This document shows positions 1 to 6,804 of a stretch of 19,018 nucleotides of DNA, one piece after another. The position numbers and the translations under genes are program-made. The stretch's first letter is position 1. Every line of letters starts with the position of its first letter. Under the pieces are notes generated by a model that saw only the letters and a list, made by a program, of their open reading frames with translations, did no database searches and was not told the DNA's origin. The DNA comes from DATLYB01 sp964502525 (GTDB lineage Bacteria; Bacteroidota; Bacteroidia; Chitinophagales; CAIOSU01), in NCBI GenBank assembly GCA_964502525.1, contig CAZCXH010000092.1, forward strand, positions 1 through 19,018, written 5' to 3'.

Positions 1-174
1 CCGATAAGGAGCCGTCCGGGGAACCGGAGCAGCCTTATCCCAAAGTACCTCAAAGTCCGCCACAGGCGGATGAAAAGAGCGGTCATGGTATGCTTAACGA
101 ACCGCTCCGGTCAGACCGGAGTGGTGTGAGAGGACTGGTAACGGGCAGACATGCCCGTTACCTTCCTACTCGAT
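1..174 (+). mobile_element. 3' end of a group II intron (probably class C), truncated by window edge
   Basis: The segment is non-coding and made of stacked hairpins. Bases 3-9 pair with 34-40 around an inner stem capped by GGAA, a GNRA-type loop. A 6-bp stem with loop ACA lies near 57-71. The stretch 101-125 (ACCGC to GTGGT, then GTGAGAGG) matches the frame of class C domain V, whose catalytic triad is CGC. It is followed by an 11-bp hairpin (137-147 with 152-162, loop GACA) in the domain VI position and by the terminal sequence CCTACTCGAT. I recognise this order from bacterial group II introns; I could not align it. The domain V hairpin is shorter than usual and lacks the normal bulge. Any intron-encoded reverse transcriptase would lie to the left, outside the window. 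An unrelated structured repeat is the main alternative. Confidence 0.62.
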
Positions 175-187
175 TAGCGGTTCGCCC
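175..187 (-). other. attC-like R'' half-site downstream of trpF-like gene, at intron 3' junction
   Basis: Read on the - strand, in the direction of the trpF-like gene, this is GGCGAACCGCTAA. It ends in the core CCGCTAA expected of an integron attC R'' box (RYYYAAC type) that lost its last base to an insertion. The inferred intron end (CTACTCGAT) abuts it directly. The motif is repeated in inverted orientation at the other end of the gene (889-904). The remaining half of the attC would lie beyond the intron, outside the window, so this is a partial and inferred site. Confidence 0.35.
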
Positions 188-206
188 TTCTTTTCTGTCA
201 GTTGTT

Positions 207-860
207 TTAGTTGTTAACTGCATTGAAAAATTCTTTCAGTTTTTGCTGGTCAAGTTTTCCGTCAGTCCGCACACTACTGCAAAGGTCAAGTCCAAAAGGT
301 TTAACTGTTTCAATGGCTTGTCTTACATTGTCTTTGTTTAGTCCACCAGCAAGAAACAAAGGAATTGGAATTGATTTTCTAATTTCTCGGCTTAACTCCC
401 AATTGTGTGTTCGTCCTGTTCCGCCTAATTCCTTAACCGATAAGTTTGGATTTCCGCTGTCCAATAAAATTGCATCAACGTAATTTGAAACTTCAATGGC
501 TTCATTTACCGAACTGTCGTCAATGACGTGAATTACTTGCACCAATTTTACATTTGGCAATTCTTTACGAAGCAATTCATATTCTCGTTTTTCTAACTCG
601 TCCACGATTTGAATTGTCGTGGTAAAAACTCGTTTATAATGAGAAATAATTTCTTGCGGTTTTGTTTCGCTTGTTAACAAAAACGTTGAAATCGGTGGTG
701 GAACCGTCTTGGCGATTTGATAAATGAGTTCATCTCCGATTACACCTGGTCCGCTCGGCATATGTCCAACCAAACCCAATGCAGAAGCACCGTGCTCAAT
801 GGCAATCCTTGCTTCGTCAATACTGCTTATACAACAAATTTTTACTCTTGGTCGTGTCAT
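207..860 (-). CDS. trpF: phosphoribosylanthranilate isomerase-like protein (TrpF family)
   Basis: A 217-residue, single-domain TIM-barrel protein of normal family length. In tryptophan synthesis this family converts N-(5'-phosphoribosyl)anthranilate to CdRP in the cytoplasm. Family landmarks are visible: VKIC at 6-9 with the expected catalytic Cys9, LLDS at 132-135 with the expected general acid Asp134, GGTGRTHNW at 146-154, the phosphate-binding AGGL at 171-174, and the C-terminal DLCSSVRTDGKLD around 192-204. Odd points are Cys10 where classical TrpF has Gly (VKICG), and SGPGVI near 36-41 instead of the usual SPR-type loop. No other trp genes are near it. It is clearly AT-richer than its neighbours and flanked by inverted attC-like motifs, so it may be a transferred cassette. 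Start ATG at 860 is the first in frame and directly precedes the conserved strand 1. The fold and family are solid; the in vivo substrate is less certain because this variant clade is not tied to trp operons. Confidence 0.85.
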   Translation of the reverse strand: MTRPRVKICCISSIDEARIAIEHGASALGLVGHMPSGPGVIGDELIYQIAKTVPPPISTFLLTSETKPQEIISHYKRVFTTTIQIVDELEKREYELLRKELPNVKLVQVIHVIDDSSVNEAIEVSNYVDAILLDSGNPNLSVKELGGTGRTHNWELSREIRKSIPIPLFLAGGLNKDNVRQAIETVKPFGLDLCSSVRTDGKLDQQKLKEFFNAVNN

Positions 861-888
861 TCTGTTTCTGCTTACTGTGTCGTCAAAG

Positions 889-904
889 GGTGACCGCTAA
901 CAAA
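889..904 (-). other. integron cassette boundary-like motif upstream of trpF-like gene
   Basis: On the - strand this reads TTTGTTAGCGGTCACC, 29 bases before the trpF-like start codon. GTTAGCGG resembles an attC R' core (GTTRRRY-type, with C at one R position), where cassettes join after the first G. It is the inverted counterpart of the motif at 175-187. No matching R'' box or attC fold is visible between here and the stop codon of the next gene at 940, so it looks like one cassette edge at a secondary site rather than a complete attC. Confidence 0.35.
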
Positions 905-939
905 GTCATTTCACATTGAATGGTTTCGGAAATCTGCTC

Positions 940-3900
940 CTACCGCATCACGCAAACTTTCCTGAAAGCCTTTCCGGTATTGTTTTTTAGAGACAGATAA
1001 TAAACTCCCGGAGTAATGCCGGTGCCATGTATCGGTATCTGCACACCGGCAGACGGCTGTAGTTGCATCACGTATAGGAGTTTCCCCTTTGAATCGGTTA
1101 ATTCCAGCGCTACAGGGCTTTCTGCAGCGCAGCGGATGAAGAAATCTCCGGTATTCGGATTGGGGAAAACTTCAAAATGCAGAAGCGGTTCCATTGCGAC
1201 TCCGTTTACGATAGGCGCAGCAACGTAAGCTGATGTGCTGTCGCTGCAGCCCAACACATCTGTTGCAATCACCGTGTACAATCCGGAATCAGCGGTAGTC
1301 AGAAATGAATCCTGCTCTCCGGCAAGCGGAGTTCCGTTCAGCAGCCATGCATAATGCAATCCGCCCTGACTTGCAAAGAGCGTGTCGCCTGCAACGGCTG
1401 AATCAGGAGAAAGCGTGATTTCAAATTCCGCCAGTATCTCTACGCGGGTGATTTCAGATGTGTCCGAATTTCCGGCAAAACAATCGCTGCGCCCGACAAC
1501 CAACTGATAATTCCCACTCTGGTCAATCTCCAGTTGGCGCTGTGTTTCGCCCTGCAATTCATTTCCATCCTGAAGCCACCGGTAGGTGTAGGCGGCATTG
1601 GATGGCGCATTCAGAGAAATATTCCCTCCGTAACAAAGTGTGACGGAATCAGCAGGCAGAATAGTTGCGTTGACCAACCCGGTCATCGCCAGAATTTCAG
1701 AAGTGAAAGGCGCAAGCGTGATGCTTGTTATCACTGTTTCGTCATTTATGTCAAGCATAGGCTCTGTGAGCGCGATGGTTTGCGTGTCGGCAGTTTCATT
1801 CACCACAATAGGGAACATCTGCGTGTCAGGAATCAGACAGACATTTGCCTGGCGCAGCACAACGTTGTCAAGCCAAAGCGAAAGACCGTTGGGCGCGTCC
1901 GGAATGTTGAAGGAAAGAAAGCCGGTAGCAGCCGCCCGCGCTGGCTGAAAGTGAAAAGTGAAATGCTGCGGCTGCGTCTTTGATTTAATGAGTTTGGTGA
2001 AAAGATTAATCGTGTTGGTGTATTGTACATTGACGTTTACGGTTTTTTCAGCGGATGATGCAATGTCAAATGAAAGCTCATAATATGAGGTGCTGTCGAG
2101 GTTTACAGTGGCGCTTGCGGCTGACGAATCATACAACGCACTGCTGACAAACGCCTGAATATTATTGCAGCCGCCCGCAAACGGATTCTGATATTTCAGG
2201 CTGCTGCCGCCCAGCGGTGAGTTGTTGTCCATCGCCAGCGGAGTGTTGTTGACGCACAGAATGCCGCCATAAAAATTAGAATTCCAGTAAGTGATTCCGG
2301 AATCAAATGAAGCGTTGCGGAGCAAATTTCCCTGCGGTGTGTAATTCACAATCTTGTAGTTGTCATAATATGGCCGGTAGAAGGTGCCGCTCGTATCGTT
2401 GCCTGCGGTTTGCCAGTCGCTGAAATCTCGGTAATCATAACGGAGCGGTGTGAGCAGGTTGTTGTCGTGGTCATAACCCCGGTTGAAATTCAGAAAATAG
2501 TAAGGCGAGATATAATGATTTTCCTCCGAAACACCGTAATCGGTGCGCGAAGAAAATTTCTCTCCCCACCACATCAAACCGCTGCCCTGCGTGAATTGCG
2601 CCATCGTGTTTCCCGTGAGTTGAATGGGTGCAAGGTAGGCGGGCGTTCCGACCTCCAAGACAATCGTTCCGATGCCTATGGATTTTTCCCGCGAAGCGTA
2701 AATATTATTACCGGTAATCGTCATGGGCGGGGAGATGGAATTAACTCCAATGGTGCTGTTGGAAGTGGTAAGAATGCCGATTCCCGCTGCCGCATTCATA
2801 ATGGTGTTTCCGCGAACAGTAATTTGGTTGTGCGTGATGTCGCCATTGAAATCGAGATAGATTCCGTTTCCGCAGTCGCAGGCTGCAGACGTGCCGAGGT
2901 CATTGCCTTTCACACCGTCAATAATATTATTCTCCACCAGCGCGGGTGAATGATACACCACGTAAATCGCCCCGCAGTCTTTGTAGTTGAGGCAGGTGTT
3001 TTTCACGATGTTATTGCGCGCCACGCTGCTGTCGCCCAGCACGATACCGTAATGTCCGCAACTGTCAACCGTGTTGCGCTCGACTATCGTTCCCAAGCCG
3101 ATGAGGATCGCAGTGCCGCCACCGTTGATGGAGTATTCATAAGGCGATTGATATTGATTCAGCCATTCGGCTTCATTCATCCTGATGCCCACCCGCCTGA
3201 TGGAGTTTCCCGCAACAACTGAATGCGTAAGATTCAAATCCACCGCGCCCCGCAGCATGTCGGTGAAAGAGTTGTTCATTACCGTAACGCTGTCAATTTC
3301 TTTTTTGCGAACGCTGCAGTCCGCATCAAGTTGCAGCAGGGAATGGATGCCAAACGGATGATTGCGGAAAGTGCAATTTTTTATCGTGATATGGCTGCCG
3401 TATTTCGGCAACAGGATTCCGCCAATTTTCTGTTTTTCAATGGTGACCCCGTCAATGATAATATCGTGCATGCCGTCAGGGGAAATCGCAATCCCGTAAT
3501 CGTAATTGGAATACTCAAAAGCCAGCGGAGGAAATCCCGTTGGCGAAACGACAAAGAGTTGCTGCGCGATGGAATCGAAATAAAATTCATACGGAACACT
3601 CAGGTAATTTTTCTTTCCGGAAAGAATGAAACCGTGATCCTGCTTGAACTGCAGGCTGCCATTCCACGCATAGCTGGGCAGGTCGAGGGTAACGACTCCA
3701 GCATTGTAAGCGGCAATTTTACGCGTGCACACTTCCCACCCATCTGTCCGGAGGCTTATCCAGGAGCCTGTGAAATCCTGAAATGGAAGCGTGGCGAGCG
3801 TGTCGCTGCGGAAAATGCCATCCTGAAAAAATGTTGTGAACGTAACGCCCGGGCAGACTTGCGTTGCACCGCCATAGTTGAGCTGCGAGATGTAGAAATA

Positions 3901-4335
3901 ATTATTGTCATCCGGGATGCGCGCGTTATGATATCTGCGCCCGCTGATGTAAACGAAAGCAGGGATGGTTGAAAACGAGGTTCTATAGACTTCCGTCCCG
4001 TTCACCGAATCGCGTGTCCATGCTGCCGAAGAAATTTCTTCCGCGCCTGAAATCACAGGTGCGTCACCGCTGCCATACGCACCGATATAAATTGGGAGGG
4101 CGGATGTTCCTGAAGTGGTGATGAGAAGTGTTTGCCTAAAAATTCCGCTGCGTTCCAGCAATACCGAATCACCGGGTTGCAACTGCGCCAACCCTGCATG
4201 ATTCAGCGACCGCCATGGCTGCTGCAGCGTGCCCGCCTGCGTGTCATCACCGCTGGGACTGAGGTGGTAAGCGCGCTGGGGATAGGAACTGAAAGAAAAG
4301 ATGAAAAGCGTAAGAAAAGGAAGAAAGATTTTCAT
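940..4335 (-). CDS. secreted right-handed beta-helix protein with Ig-like domains and T9SS sorting domain
   Basis: With the ATG at 4335 the product is 1,131 residues and begins with a clean signal peptide (MKIFLPFLTLFIFSFSS). A longer reading starting at TTG 4398 would bury it behind 21 residues, so I reject that start. Residues about 24-600 form a parallel beta-helix: the entry motif 'QPWRSLNHAGLAQLQPGDSV' is followed by many N-rich turns such as 'ITIKNCTF', 'VVAGNSI' and 'VENNII'. A jelly-roll, carbohydrate-binding-like domain spans about 670-829. Two Ig/PKD-like domains follow (about 890-968, with Cys901 and Cys952, and 970-1040). The C-terminal 80 residues, with FPNPNTGDF near 1057-1065 and 'GVYYLSL', are a type A T9SS signal, so the protein is probably exported through the outer membrane. 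Beta-helix proteins of this kind include polysaccharide lyases, epimerases and adhesins. I see no diagnostic catalytic set, so substrate and enzyme activity remain open. It ends 35 bp before the trpF cassette motif and shows no operon partner. Confidence 0.88.
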   Translation of the reverse strand: MKIFLPFLTLFIFSFSSYPQRAYHLSPSGDDTQAGTLQQPWRSLNHAGLAQLQPGDSVLLERSGIFRQTLLITTSGTSALPIYIGAYGSGDAPVISGAEEISSAAWTRDSVNGTEVYRTSFSTIPAFVYISGRRYHNARIPDDNNYFYISQLNYGGATQVCPGVTFTTFFQDGIFRSDTLATLPFQDFTGSWISLRTDGWEVCTRKIAAYNAGVVTLDLPSYAWNGSLQFKQDHGFILSGKKNYLSVPYEFYFDSIAQQLFVVSPTGFPPLAFEYSNYDYGIAISPDGMHDIIIDGVTIEKQKIGGILLPKYGSHITIKNCTFRNHPFGIHSLLQLDADCSVRKKEIDSVTVMNNSFTDMLRGAVDLNLTHSVVAGNSIRRVGIRMNEAEWLNQYQSPYEYSINGGGTAILIGLGTIVERNTVDSCGHYGIVLGDSSVARNNIVKNTCLNYKDCGAIYVVYHSPALVENNIIDGVKGNDLGTSAACDCGNGIYLDFNGDITHNQITVRGNTIMNAAAGIGILTTSNSTIGVNSISPPMTITGNNIYASREKSIGIGTIVLEVGTPAYLAPIQLTGNTMAQFTQGSGLMWWGEKFSSRTDYGVSEENHYISPYYFLNFNRGYDHDNNLLTPLRYDYRDFSDWQTAGNDTSGTFYRPYYDNYKIVNYTPQGNLLRNASFDSGITYWNSNFYGGILCVNNTPLAMDNNSPLGGSSLKYQNPFAGGCNNIQAFVSSALYDSSAASATVNLDSTSYYELSFDIASSAEKTVNVNVQYTNTINLFTKLIKSKTQPQHFTFHFQPARAAATGFLSFNIPDAPNGLSLWLDNVVLRQANVCLIPDTQMFPIVVNETADTQTIALTEPMLDINDETVITSITLAPFTSEILAMTGLVNATILPADSVTLCYGGNISLNAPSNAAYTYRWLQDGNELQGETQRQLEIDQSGNYQLVVGRSDCFAGNSDTSEITRVEILAEFEITLSPDSAVAGDTLFASQGGLHYAWLLNGTPLAGEQDSFLTTADSGLYTVIATDVLGCSDSTSAYVAAPIVNGVAMEPLLHFEVFPNPNTGDFFIRCAAESPVALELTDSKGKLLYVMQLQPSAGVQIPIHGTGITPGVYYLSLKNNTGKAFRKVCVMR

Positions 4336-4405
4336 TTTGAATCTCTCAAGGATGAAGCAATGGTAGATTAAAGAAACAAAAAACCTGCGGGCTTTCAAAA
4401 TTCTT

Positions 4406-4563
4406 CTTAGAGGCTGTTTAAATTTAAATTAAATCATAACATCATAATGATAATAGAACGCTGATGACGCGGATTATGCAGATAATCGCTGATTGTTATC
4501 TGTGGTCATCCTATTTTTCTGCGTCATCTGCGTTCTATTTTTAATTTTAAACAGTCTCTTAAG
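4406..4563 (+). repeat. nested-palindrome dispersed repeat, copy 1 (MITE/REP-like)
   Basis: The outer ends are inverted repeats (CTTAGAGGCTGTTTAAA at left, complement of TTTAAACAGTCTCTTAAG at right). Inside them a second inverted pair, AATAGAACGC-GATGACGC at 4453-4471 and its complement at 4520-4538, differs only at the central base. The core holds two alternative small hairpins (GATTAT/ATAATC and CAGATAA/TTATCTG). A near-identical core occurs in reverse orientation at 18818-18965. There is no coding capacity, which fits a non-autonomous mobile or REP-like element lying between genes. Confidence 0.8.
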
Positions 4564-4800
4564 ATTCAAATTGATTTCAGATACGCACTCGTGGCTCTGA
4601 CTACCGCTCGCAGTTTATGCAGCACATTTTAGACTCCGAAGTATGCGCGGTTGAAACAGAATGATAATTCAGCCGCATTATTGTTTCAACTAATTTCGTA
4701 CGCTGAGCAAAAAAAATAGCGAAGCATCATCAACCTTATGAGATGAGATTCTTCACAAGGTCTTCTGCCGGAATAGCGAATTTAAAGCAAAACGCTAACC
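4564..4800. other. intergenic leader before the AIM24-family gene, with one hairpin
   Basis: No convincing gene is present. The only clear structure is an inverted repeat at 4650-4658 (GTTGAAACA) and 4682-4690 (TGTTTCAAC), a 9-bp stem with a 23-base loop. It could be an operator or transcript hairpin for the gene starting at 4801. I found no good match to the Bacteroidota promoter pattern (TTTG, then TAnnTTTG) and no Shine-Dalgarno sequence just before the ATG. Confidence 0.4.
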
Positions 4801-5553
4801 ATGAAAACAACATCACACGAAATTGACTACCAGATCATCGGTGACGACATGCAGATCGTTGAAATCGAGTTGGATCCTGGCGAAGCCGTGAGGGCTGAAG
4901 TGGGCACCATGCTCTGCATGGAAGACGGCATCGAGATGGAGACATCCACCGGTGGGGGGGCGTTCAAGGGTTTCAAGCGCCTCGTGACAGGCGACAGCTT
5001 TTTCATCTCCAACTTCCTGAACAGCGGCAGGGGTAAAAAGCGCGTTTCATTTGCCGCTCCCTATCCCGGTAAAATCATTCCCATTGACCTTTCGGAGCAT
5101 AACGGCTCGTTCCTTTGCCAGAAAGACGGCTTCCTGTGCGCTGCCAAAGGCATTGACATCAACATTGCATTCACCAAACGGATGGGCGCGGGGCTGTTCG
5201 GGGGCGAAGGCTTCATCCTGCAGCGGCTCGAAGGCGATGGGCTGGCGTTTGTCCACGCTGGAGGCACGGTGATAAAGAAAGATCTTGCCGAACGCGAAAC
5301 GCTGCGCGTTGATACGGGCTGCCTTGTTGCCTTTGAGACGACCGTTGACTACGACATCAAATTCGTGGGCGGTTTCAAGAATGCGCTTTTTGGCGGTGAG
5401 GGATTGTTTCTCGCGCACCTCACCGGCCCCGGCATCGTTTATTTGCAGAGCCTGCCGTTCTCGCGCCTTGCCGACCGCGTGGTGGCGTCATCGCGCTCGT
5501 TCGGCAGGAAGGAACAATCGGGAATGTTCGGCAGCTTCGTGAGCGGAGAATAA
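4801..5553 (+). CDS. AIM24 / TIGR00266 family protein
   Basis: A 250-residue soluble protein, typical of the family length, with no signal peptide or membrane segment. The pattern is characteristic of the TIGR00266/AIM24 beta-sandwich: 'YQIIGDDMQIVEIELDPGE' near the start, 'AEVGTMLCMEDGIEMET' at about 31-47, two Gly-rich repeats 'GLFGGEGFILQRLEG' (about 132-146) and 'ALFGGEGLFLAHLTGPG' (about 194-210), and 'VDTGCLVAFE' between them. The two 'FGGEG' halves suggest an internal duplication. The yeast namesake Aim24 is linked to mitochondrial inner-membrane organisation; the bacterial role is not established. The gene is followed after 24 bp by the methyltransferase gene on the same strand, so co-transcription is likely. 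The ATG at 4801 is chosen because the conserved first strand begins almost at once after it. Confidence 0.9.
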   Translation: MKTTSHEIDYQIIGDDMQIVEIELDPGEAVRAEVGTMLCMEDGIEMETSTGGGAFKGFKRLVTGDSFFISNFLNSGRGKKRVSFAAPYPGKIIPIDLSEHNGSFLCQKDGFLCAAKGIDINIAFTKRMGAGLFGGEGFILQRLEGDGLAFVHAGGTVIKKDLAERETLRVDTGCLVAFETTVDYDIKFVGGFKNALFGGEGLFLAHLTGPGIVYLQSLPFSRLADRVVASSRSFGRKEQSGMFGSFVSGE

Positions 5554-5577
5554 CTAATTTCTTATTGATATATTAAA

Positions 5578-6660
5578 ATGAAAACAAGCGAGTTGCAACG
5601 CGCCAGGCGGGAGCCGGCAGCGATTGACGTGAAATATGAGGCGCAGAAAATCGCTTTCTCCCCTATTTTTTTCCAGGCTTTCGTTGCCTTGCGCGACCTC
5701 GGCATACTGGAATTCATCTGCAAGCAGCGCAGCGGTGCGGAAATCGGCCGCATGTGCCAAACGCTCGGAATATCGGAGTATGGCGTGAGGGTGTTGCTGG
5801 AAGCGGCTTCCATCTCCGATGTGGTGGAATATATCACTCCCGGCAAGGTGAAGATCACCAAACTCGGCTTTTTCCTCATTAAAGACCGCATGACCAACGT
5901 GAACATCAACTTTGTGAATGACGTGTGCTATGCGGGGGCGAAGAATCTCAAGGAAAGCATCAAAAGCGGCAAGCCGGAGGGACTGAAGGTATTCGGCAAC
6001 TGGAAAACGGTTTATGAAGGACTTTCGCAGCTTCCCGATAAAGTGAAGAAATCATGGTTTGAGTTTGACCACTATTATTCCGATGGCGCTTTCCAGACGG
6101 CTCTTGAAATCGTGTTTCAGCATCCGCACCAATACCTCTTTGATGTGGGTGGCAACACGGGCAGGTGGGCTTTCGCCTGCTGCGAATACAATGCCGATGT
6201 GAAAGTTAAAATACTCGACTTGCCGGGGCAACTGAACGTGGCGAAGAAAAATGCCGAAGAGAAAAAACTGCTCGGCAGAATTGACTTCCACGAAATTGAC
6301 ATCCTCGATGCCGCGCAAAAAATTCCCAAAGGCGCTGATGCCATCTGGATGAGCCAATTCCTCGACTGCTTCAGCGAAGATGAGATAAGGCTGATATTGC
6401 AAAAGGCGCGGGAGGCGAGCGGCAGCAACACCATTCTATACATCCTCGAGCCGTTTTTTGACAACCAGAAATACCGCGCCTCAGAGCATTGCCTCACGGG
6501 CACTTCGCTCTACTTCACCATCATCGCCAACGGCAACAGCAAGATGTACAGCATCCACCGCATGAACGATCTGGTGAGGGAATGCGGCTTTACGGTAACG
6601 GAAACCTTCCCGCTTATCGGAGACAGTTACCACACGATAATGAAGTGCAGGAAGAGATGA
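5578..6660 (+). CDS. SAM-dependent methyltransferase with N-terminal winged-helix dimerisation domain (O-methyltransferase 2-like)
   Basis: A 360-residue cytoplasmic protein. Residues about 20-110 resemble the helical, winged-helix dimerisation domain of the plant COMT / bacterial O-methyltransferase family ('GISEYGVRVLLEAA', then 'ITKLGFFLI'). The Rossmann domain follows: motif I 'YLFDVGGNTGRWAF' (186-199) for SAM binding, 'KILDLPGQL' (211-219) at the acidic ribose-binding strand, 'IDFHEIDIL' (235-243), and 'IWMSQFLDCFSEDE' (256-269) where the family's 'HDWSDE' catalytic strand falls. In this last motif the usual catalytic His is replaced, apparently by Leu, so a non-canonical mechanism, substrate or loss of activity is possible. 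A C-terminal 'SIHRMNDLVRECGF' helix matches the family. It lies 24 bp after the AIM24-family gene, suggesting an operon. The acceptor substrate cannot be read from the sequence. Confidence 0.82.
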   Translation: MKTSELQRARREPAAIDVKYEAQKIAFSPIFFQAFVALRDLGILEFICKQRSGAEIGRMCQTLGISEYGVRVLLEAASISDVVEYITPGKVKITKLGFFLIKDRMTNVNINFVNDVCYAGAKNLKESIKSGKPEGLKVFGNWKTVYEGLSQLPDKVKKSWFEFDHYYSDGAFQTALEIVFQHPHQYLFDVGGNTGRWAFACCEYNADVKVKILDLPGQLNVAKKNAEEKKLLGRIDFHEIDILDAAQKIPKGADAIWMSQFLDCFSEDEIRLILQKAREASGSNTILYILEPFFDNQKYRASEHCLTGTSLYFTIIANGNSKMYSIHRMNDLVRECGFTVTETFPLIGDSYHTIMKCRKR

Positions 6661-6804
6661 TTCAGCGCCAACAAATCCTGGTGAGTTTGTGATTCTTCAT
6701 CAAGCCGCTAAGATCAGTTGGTCGTTGAATTTGGCATGCCCCTTTCAATTCCGTCATTCCATCATCATCATAAATGTGGCCGATAAATGATATTTTAGCG
6801 CATC

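Noticed and set aside
137..162. Strong hairpin at 137-162 as a transcription terminator
   Set aside because: It is followed by TTCCTACTCGAT rather than a T-run, and the context fits group II intron domain VI better.
2410..3972. Long open frames on the + strand opposite the beta-helix gene
   Set aside because: They lack family motifs and have the Arg/Val/Ile-rich look of antisense frames, while the - strand frame has a signal peptide, beta-helix pattern and sorting domain.
4336..4398. N-terminal extension of the beta-helix protein from TTG 4398
   Set aside because: It would place 21 residues before a perfect signal peptide. ATG 4335 is the better start.
4650..4690. GTTGAAAC motif twice, resembling the end of a CRISPR repeat
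   Set aside because: The two copies are inverted, not direct, with no regular spacers and no cas genes. It is a simple hairpin.
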